The position numbers and the translations under genes are program-made. This document shows, piece by piece, positions 50,572-54,730 of a stretch of 54,730 nt of DNA (position 1 is the stretch's first letter; every line of letters begins with the position of its first letter). The notes below the pieces were generated by a model that saw nothing but the letters and a program-made list of their open reading frames with translations, was not told where the DNA came from and did not search any database. The DNA lies in assembly GCF_002086285.1 (NCBI RefSeq), contig NZ_MVHU01000032.1:1-54730 (forward strand). The letters run 5' to 3'. This stretch comes from Mycolicibacter kumamotonensis (GTDB lineage Bacteria > Actinomycetota > Actinomycetes > Mycobacteriales > Mycobacteriaceae).

Positions 50572-52074
50572 ATGACCGCTGCTGTCGCCGAACTGCTCGA
50601 CTACGACGACGTCGTCGCCCGCTTCGACCCGGTATTGGGCCTGGAGGTGCACGTCGAGCTGTCCACCGCCACCAAGATGTTCTGCGGATGCTCGACCGCG
50701 TTCGGCGCCGAACCCAACACCCAGGTCTGCCCGGTCTGCCTCGGGCTGCCCGGTTCGCTGCCGGTGCTCAACGACGCCGCGGTGCGGTCGGCGATCCGGA
50801 TCGGGTTGGCGCTCAACTGCGAGATCGCCTCCTGGTGCCGGTTCGCCCGGAAGAACTACTTCTATCCCGACCAGCCGAAGAACTATCAGATCTCCCAGTA
50901 CGACGAGCCGATCGCATTCAACGGTCACCTGGACGTGCCGCTCGACGACGGGTCGGTCTGGCGGGTCGACATCGAACGTGCCCACATGGAGGAGGACACC
51001 GGCAAGCTCACCCACGTGGGCAGCGACACCGGTCGCATCGAGGGCGCCAGTGAATCTCTGGTGGACTACAACCGGGCCGGCGTACCCCTGATCGAGATCG
51101 TCACCAAGCCGATCACCGGTGCCGGTGAGCGCGCCCCGCAGATCGCGCGGGCATATGTGACCGCCCTGCGGGATCTGCTCCGCTCCCTGGACGTCTCTGA
51201 TGTGCGGATGGATCAGGGGTCCATGCGCTGTGACGCCAACGTCTCGCTGATGCCTATCGGCACAACGGAATTCGGCACCCGCACCGAGACCAAGAATGTC
51301 AACTCACTCAAGAGCGTCGAGGTGGCGGTCAGCTACGAGATGCGGCGCCAGGCCGCAGTGCTGACCGGGGGTGGAACCGTCATCCAGGAGACCCGGCACT
51401 TCCACGAAGCCGGCTACACCAGCCCGGGACGGGCCAAGGAGACCGCCGAGGACTACCGATACTTCCCCGAACCAGACCTGGAACCGGTGGCTCCGAGCGC
51501 AGCGTGGGTGGAGGAGCTGCGCGGCACCATCGGCGAGCTGCCGTGGCTGACCCGCAAGAAGATTCAAGACGAGTGGGGCGTCTCCGACGAGGTGATGCGT
51601 GATCTGGTCAACGCGGGCGCGGTCGAGTTGGTGGCGGCCACCGTGGCGGCCGGGGCATCGAGCGAGGCGGCCCGGGCCTGGTGGGGGAACTTCCTGGTGC
51701 AGAAGGCCAACGAGGCCGGCGTCGAACTCGATGCCCTGGCGATCACCCCGAAGCAGGTCGCCGAGGTGGTGGCGTTGGTGGATTCGGGCAAGCTGTCCAA
51801 CAAGCTGGCCCGCCAGGTGGTCGAAGGGGTGCTCGCCGGTGAGGGCGAGCCGGAGCAGGTGATGACCGATCGTGGCCTGGTCGTGGTGCGCGACGACTCG
51901 GTGATCCAGGCGGCGATCGATGAGGCGCTGGCCGCCAACCCCGATGTGGCCGAGAAGATTCGGGGCGGCAAGGTGGCTGCCGCGGGTGCCATCGTGGGCG
52001 CGGTGATGAAGGCCACCAAGGGCCAAGCGGATGCCGCCCGGGTACGCGAGCTGGTGCTGGAGGCCTGCGGGTAG
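50572..52074 (+). CDS. gatB: Aspartyl/glutamyl-tRNA amidotransferase subunit B
   Basis: The 500-aa protein has GLEVHVELSTATKMFCGC, a four-Cys zinc site (FCGCS ... CPVCLG), and YPDQPKNYQISQYDEPI and YFPEPDLEPV motifs. The helical and YqeY-like C-terminal domains (IDEALAANPDVAEKIRGG) bind tRNA. It phosphorylates and amidates Glu-tRNA(Gln)/Asp-tRNA(Asn) using ammonia from GatA. The ATG at 50572 is preferred over the frame opening at 50500. Confidence 0.96.
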   Translation: MTAAVAELLDYDDVVARFDPVLGLEVHVELSTATKMFCGCSTAFGAEPNTQVCPVCLGLPGSLPVLNDAAVRSAIRIGLALNCEIASWCRFARKNYFYPDQPKNYQISQYDEPIAFNGHLDVPLDDGSVWRVDIERAHMEEDTGKLTHVGSDTGRIEGASESLVDYNRAGVPLIEIVTKPITGAGERAPQIARAYVTALRDLLRSLDVSDVRMDQGSMRCDANVSLMPIGTTEFGTRTETKNVNSLKSVEVAVSYEMRRQAAVLTGGGTVIQETRHFHEAGYTSPGRAKETAEDYRYFPEPDLEPVAPSAAWVEELRGTIGELPWLTRKKIQDEWGVSDEVMRDLVNAGAVELVAATVAAGASSEAARAWWGNFLVQKANEAGVELDALAITPKQVAEVVALVDSGKLSNKLARQVVEGVLAGEGEPEQVMTDRGLVVVRDDSVIQAAIDEALAANPDVAEKIRGGKVAAAGAIVGAVMKATKGQADAARVRELVLEACG

Positions 52075-52083
52075 GCCGTTCGG

Positions 52084-52182
52084 TCAGCCGGTGGTGGCGC
52101 CCTGAGTCTGCGGGAGGCGTCGAGCGGACTGGTGGCCCCAGTGCTCGAACATGAACTGCAGCCACCGAACGTCGATCAACAT
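52084..52182 (-). CDS. Candidate small ORF of 32 codons
   Basis: On the minus strand an ATG at 52182 opens 32 codons (starting MLIDVRWLQFMFEHWGHQ) ending in TGA at 52086-52084. A purine-rich GGGAAAAGGGA lies about ten bases upstream and a TANNNT hexamer (TACCTT, 52253-52248) further up. 28 of 32 third positions are G or C, as in real genes here, and the peptide is rich in Trp, Phe and His rather than the Arg/Ala/Gly of shadow frames. No family is recognised. It lies in an otherwise empty gap after gatB. Confidence 0.4.
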   Translation of the reverse strand: MLIDVRWLQFMFEHWGHQSARRLPQTQGATTG

Positions 52183-52329
52183 GGTGTCGTCATCCCTTTT
52201 CCCTAGACGGTCGCGGTCACAGCTACCGGGCTCCTGAACTGAGTTCCAAGGTAGGCCGCTTTTTTAAGGCAGTCGGGCGGAGTCGGTAATGCTTCTGTGA
52301 GAACCGATCCGGTGGCTCTGACGACGAAA

Positions 52330-52359
52330 GTGGCCCCCTCCGCGATCGGAGGGGGCCAC
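52330..52359 (-). terminator. Terminator of the GjpA-like gene
   Basis: A perfect 13-bp stem GTGGCCCCCTCCG/CGGAGGGGGCCAC with a CGAT loop lies 20 bp after the GjpA stop on the minus strand. It is followed by TTTCG. One of the strongest hairpins in the window. Confidence 0.85.
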
Positions 52360-52378
52360 CCGTGAGCTGGAGAAACGA

Positions 52379-53428
52379 TTACAGACCGATGGAACCAGCC
52401 AGGTCGGCGAGCAGGTCGCTCGCCGCGGAGCTGCCGCCGGCGGCCAGGTCGTCGAGCGGGTTGCCCACCCCATCCCAGCCGAGAGCGTTGGCAATGATCT
52501 CCTGCAGGCTCTGCCACGCGCCCAGCAGGCCGACACCCTGGCCCTCAACCACCAGCGGGAAACCCATCAGGCCGGTGGTCAGCCCCAGGCCGTTGATGAT
52601 CGAGCCGCCGATGCCGGGCGAGCTGCCGTCGCTGATCTCGTTGACGTAGCCCGCGACGTCGGTGCCAGTGAGGCCGGGCGACAACAGACCGCCGAAGGTG
52701 TAGCTCAGCGAGGTGACGTTCAGATCTGCGGGCAGCAGGCCGGCCTCGGTCAGGCTCGGGAGCAGCGCGTCCAGGTTGAGGGTGGCCCCGTTGAGGAGCC
52801 CGCCGACCATGTTGGCAGGGATGTTGGCCATATCCTGCAGCGCCGCCGTCCAATCCGGGTTGTCGCCGGACAACGCGGTGCTGATCTCGCCGATGCTGTT
52901 GCTCAGCGCCACCAGCGGGCTGAGGGACGGGCCGAGGGCGCCGATCAGCACCCCGCTGAGCGGTGACGCCAGGAACGAGAGAACCGGCGTGAGCTCATCG
53001 GTGCTGAGGGGGAAGTCCTCGGGCATGTACTGCGGCATCACCAAGGTGATCAGTGCCTGCAGCGCGTCGTTGCTCAACAGCAGCGGTGACATCGGCAGGT
53101 CGGTCTGCATGCTGGGCTGCACGACGGCGTCGATGACGGCCTGCGGGTCGATCGCCGTGCCGTTGATCAGGTCCGCGATCAGCTGCTGCGCGGCCACCAT
53201 CGGGGCGGCAGACATGGAGTCCCACAGCGTGGTGGCGTTGGTCTTGGCGGTGTCGAACACGTCCTGCCAGGCGGCGAACGGATCGAAGTCGGCGGTCAGC
53301 GCTACCGCGGGTGAGTGCCCGGCCGGCAGGCCGGCCACCGGCACGGTGACCGGGGTGGCGGCGATGGCGCCGGCGCCGACGAGCGCCGCTCCGGCGACGA
53401 TCCACGGTGAGCGAACAACGTTGTGCAT
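52379..53428 (-). CDS. gjpA: GjpA-like exported protein (putative outer-membrane porin)
   Basis: The 349-aa protein begins MHNVVRSPWIVAGAALVGAG, an export signal ending near AATPVTVPVAG. The mature part has repeats of hydrophobic helices with LINGTAIDPQAVIDAV, FLASPLSGVLIGALGPSLSP and GGLLNGATLNLDALLPSL segments. This is the family annotated as outer membrane porin GjpA after the Gordonia protein; pore activity here is unproven. The leader resembles those of the three histidine phosphatases at 4-7.5 kb. ATG 53428 follows AGGAG closely. A CRP-type promoter lies upstream and a strong terminator downstream. Confidence 0.8.
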   Translation of the reverse strand: MHNVVRSPWIVAGAALVGAGAIAATPVTVPVAGLPAGHSPAVALTADFDPFAAWQDVFDTAKTNATTLWDSMSAAPMVAAQQLIADLINGTAIDPQAVIDAVVQPSMQTDLPMSPLLLSNDALQALITLVMPQYMPEDFPLSTDELTPVLSFLASPLSGVLIGALGPSLSPLVALSNSIGEISTALSGDNPDWTAALQDMANIPANMVGGLLNGATLNLDALLPSLTEAGLLPADLNVTSLSYTFGGLLSPGLTGTDVAGYVNEISDGSSPGIGGSIINGLGLTTGLMGFPLVVEGQGVGLLGAWQSLQEIIANALGWDGVGNPLDDLAAGGSSAASDLLADLAGSIGL

Positions 53429-53743
53429 GTGGCTCCTAGTTACATCTGCTGTGACGGGTCGCACAGTAGGCGAAAAGTTACTTGAAAGTAGCTTAGGAGA
53501 CCAAATGAGGTCGACGGGTTTTACGCGGGCGTCAGTATTGCGTTCGACTTCTTTCCACAATAACGGACTCATCGATTAAAAATTGCAGGTGGTAGCAGTA
53601 TTCGGTCCATTATTCGTTCCTGTCCGACGGGTAACGGAGCGGTAGTGTTCTGCCCGAGCTCCGCGGGCGAGAGCCGGGGAACCGGCAATAACAAAGGTTC
53701 GCCTAAATCGATTTAATGAGCGCACAGCTCCGGGGCGATCGGC
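53429..53743. other. AT-richer intergenic region upstream of the GjpA-like gene
   Basis: This 315-bp gap is visibly lower in GC than its surroundings. It holds the GjpA promoter and CRP-like site (53450-53494). Beyond that, hairpins GCCCG/CGGGC (53652-53668) and GCCGG-GGAA-CCGGC (53673-53686) could end the lppZ transcript. No coding sequence is recognised. Confidence 0.55.
53450..53494 (-). promoter_or_regulatory. GjpA-like gene promoter with CRP-type site and near-palindrome
   Basis: On the minus strand the -10 TACTGT (53468-53463) overlaps TGTGC-GACCCG-TCACA (53465-53450) by three bases; the site matches TGTGA-N6-TCACA at nine of ten positions. A 20-bp near-palindrome AAGCTACTTTCAAGTAACTT (53494-53475) occupies the -35 side. 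The layout copies that of histidine phosphatase 3. Confidence 0.6.
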
Positions 53744-54730
53744 TCAGTCCTTGTCGTCGTTGGCGCGCGGGAACCCGCCGCCGGACGGGAACAGCGGGAA
53801 CACGACGTCGTCGAGTTTCTCCGCGTCCCCGGCGGTCTTGTTCACCGTCGCGCCCCAGACATTGCCGTCCGGCGACATTTTGACCGCCCAGACGTGACCG
53901 TGGGTGTCCTGGCGCATGACCTCGGGTTCGCTGGTGACCGAACCGGTGCCCGCGGCCAGGCGCACCGCCACCGTCTGCTTGGTGTTGATCAGATTGACCA
54001 GCACGATCCCGTCCATCGCGGCGCAGCCGGCGACTCCGGGCTTGTCCGGCCACGTCCACACCGTCGACACGCGGGAGTCCTTGGTGATGCGCTGCAGACG
54101 GTCGCCGCTCGGACTGCGGTCGGTGACGTAGAGCGAGCCGTCGACGTGGTCGATGCACAGTCCTCCGCCCGCGCCCAGCCCGCTCAGCGCGGTGGTCGGC
54201 GGGGCCTGACCGATCGTCGTCGGTTGCTCGATGCGCAACAGCTTGCCCGCCGTCGACCCGGGGTCGGCGGCAGCGGCCGGATTCCCGGCGTCGCCGGTCT
54301 GCACCACCAGCGTGGTGGGGCTGGTGAAGATCAGCGCGCCGGTGTTGCCGGTCGCCCCCTTGGGGATCCCGGTCAGGATGTCCTTGGGCACATCGCCGTC
54401 GGCGATCCGGATGACCCGATTGTCGGCGGGGGTGCTGATGTAGGCGTACATCAACCGGTCCTGCATGTACGTCGGCGACAGCACGATGTCCATCAGCCCG
54501 CCGTCGCCGGCCGGGTCGACGCCGATGACGGTCTTCACCTTGGGCTCGGCGGTCAGCGAGATCTCCTTCACCGCGCCGGTGGTCCGCTCGGCGACCAGCG
54601 CCGATTTGCTGTCGGCGTGCATGATCAAGCCGCTGGTGCTCTCCAGGCAGCCCTGCATCACCCCCGGGGCGGTGAAGGAGATCTCGCTGACCGCCGAGCC
54701 CAAGGTGAAGACCGTCATCGGCGTCGACCC
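53744..54730 (-). CDS. lppZ: LppZ-like beta-propeller lipoprotein, C-terminal part (runs off the window)
   Basis: 328 codons are visible, and the frame continues past the right edge, so the start and lipobox are missing. The sequence has sorbosone/glucose-dehydrogenase-like propeller features: DPAGDGGLMDIVLSPTYMQD, ALIFTSPTTLVVQTGDAGNP and GSLYVTDRSPSGDRLQRI. It matches Rv3006 (lppZ) in position and orientation. The internal ATG at 54718 is not the start. Role unknown; exported lipoprotein by homology. Its C-terminus is Gly/Asp-rich (SGGGFPRANDDKD). Confidence 0.82.
   Translation of the reverse strand, partial: GSTPMTVFTLGSAVSEISFTAPGVMQGCLESTSGLIMHADSKSALVAERTTGAVKEISLTAEPKVKTVIGVDPAGDGGLMDIVLSPTYMQDRLMYAYISTPADNRVIRIADGDVPKDILTGIPKGATGNTGALIFTSPTTLVVQTGDAGNPAAAADPGSTAGKLLRIEQPTTIGQAPPTTALSGLGAGGGLCIDHVDGSLYVTDRSPSGDRLQRITKDSRVSTVWTWPDKPGVAGCAAMDGIVLVNLINTKQTVAVRLAAGTGSVTSEPEVMRQDTHGHVWAVKMSPDGNVWGATVNKTAGDAEKLDDVVFPLFPSGGGFPRANDDKD

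Larger units (their letters stand above)
52075..52378. other. Gap between gatB and the GjpA-like gene
   Basis: This 304-bp stretch holds the candidate 32-codon ORF (52084-52182, minus), a TTTTTT run at 52260-52265 and the GjpA terminator. Nothing else is recognised. M. tuberculosis has Rv3008 and Rv3007c near this point; no relic of either was seen. Confidence 0.5.

Overview
The window is high-GC actinobacterial DNA from a non-tuberculous mycobacterium. The order and orientation of the housekeeping genes match, in reverse, the M. tuberculosis segment from Rv3043c (ctaD) to Rv3006 (lppZ): ctaD, serB2, an ABC ATPase, a NUDIX protein, echA17, two methyltransferases, a DUF3298 protein, a PQQ-like propeller lipoprotein, a hexapeptide acyltransferase, an Rv3032-type glucosyltransferase, a GH57 enzyme, an Rv3030-type methyltransferase, etfBA, a GNAT plus PlsC pair, iscS, mnmA, an LpqA-like lipoprotein, an Rv3015c homologue, ligA, an ACT protein, gatCA, pfkA, gatB and lppZ. 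Gene names rest on recognised protein sequence and this synteny. No database search was run.

Layout. 0-4 kb: ctaD end, serB2 and a tightly overlapped ABC-NUDIX-echA17 operon. 4-7.5 kb: three tandem secreted histidine-phosphatase paralogues that I do not recall from the M. tuberculosis locus, each with its own promoter and/or terminator. 7.6-12.7 kb: the Rv3038c-Rv3034c block. 12.7-25 kb: an accessory island that splits the methylglucose-lipopolysaccharide (MGLP) associated gene set. It holds a broken FAD oxidoreductase, a PPOX flavoenzyme, a methyltransferase, an LLM monooxygenase, an aldehyde dehydrogenase, an esterase, a TfoX-like protein, two diverging TetR regulators, a Baeyer-Villiger monooxygenase (BVMO), an NDMA-type alcohol dehydrogenase and an MMPL transporter. 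25-28.7 kb: the Rv3032-Rv3030 glucan/MGLP genes. 28.8-35.7 kb: etfBA, then an inserted LuxR/SDR/SDR/nitroreductase group. 35.8-40.3 kb: acyltransferases, sulfur-transfer genes and a VOC protein. 40.3-43.3 kb: an LpqA-like lipoprotein, an Rv3015c homologue, and an SRPBCC-ArsR operon with a duplicated operator. 43.3-52 kb: ligA, gatCAB, pfkA, tenA and small genes. 52-54.7 kb: a candidate small ORF, a GjpA-like exported protein and the lppZ C-terminus.

Regulation is unusually readable here. (i) A perfect 18-bp palindrome between the LLM and aldehyde dehydrogenase genes recurs with 15 of 18 bases conserved, exactly between the -35 and -10 of the BVMO gene. The two TetR genes lie between, so the catabolic genes look like one TetR regulon. 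(ii) The third phosphatase and the GjpA-like gene, 46 kb apart, share a similar leader peptide and the same promoter design: a CRP-type TGTGA-N6-TCACA site overlapping a TANTGT -10 by exactly three bases. (iii) Many genes have a TANNNT -10 five to nine bases before the start codon, the geometry of leaderless mRNAs. Two divergent pairs (mmcQ-like/ligA and DUF2237/tenA) have start codons 34 bp apart. (iv) The SRPBCC-ArsR operon carries two near-identical inverted repeats.

No rRNA, tRNA, CRISPR array, insertion sequence or phage gene was recognised.
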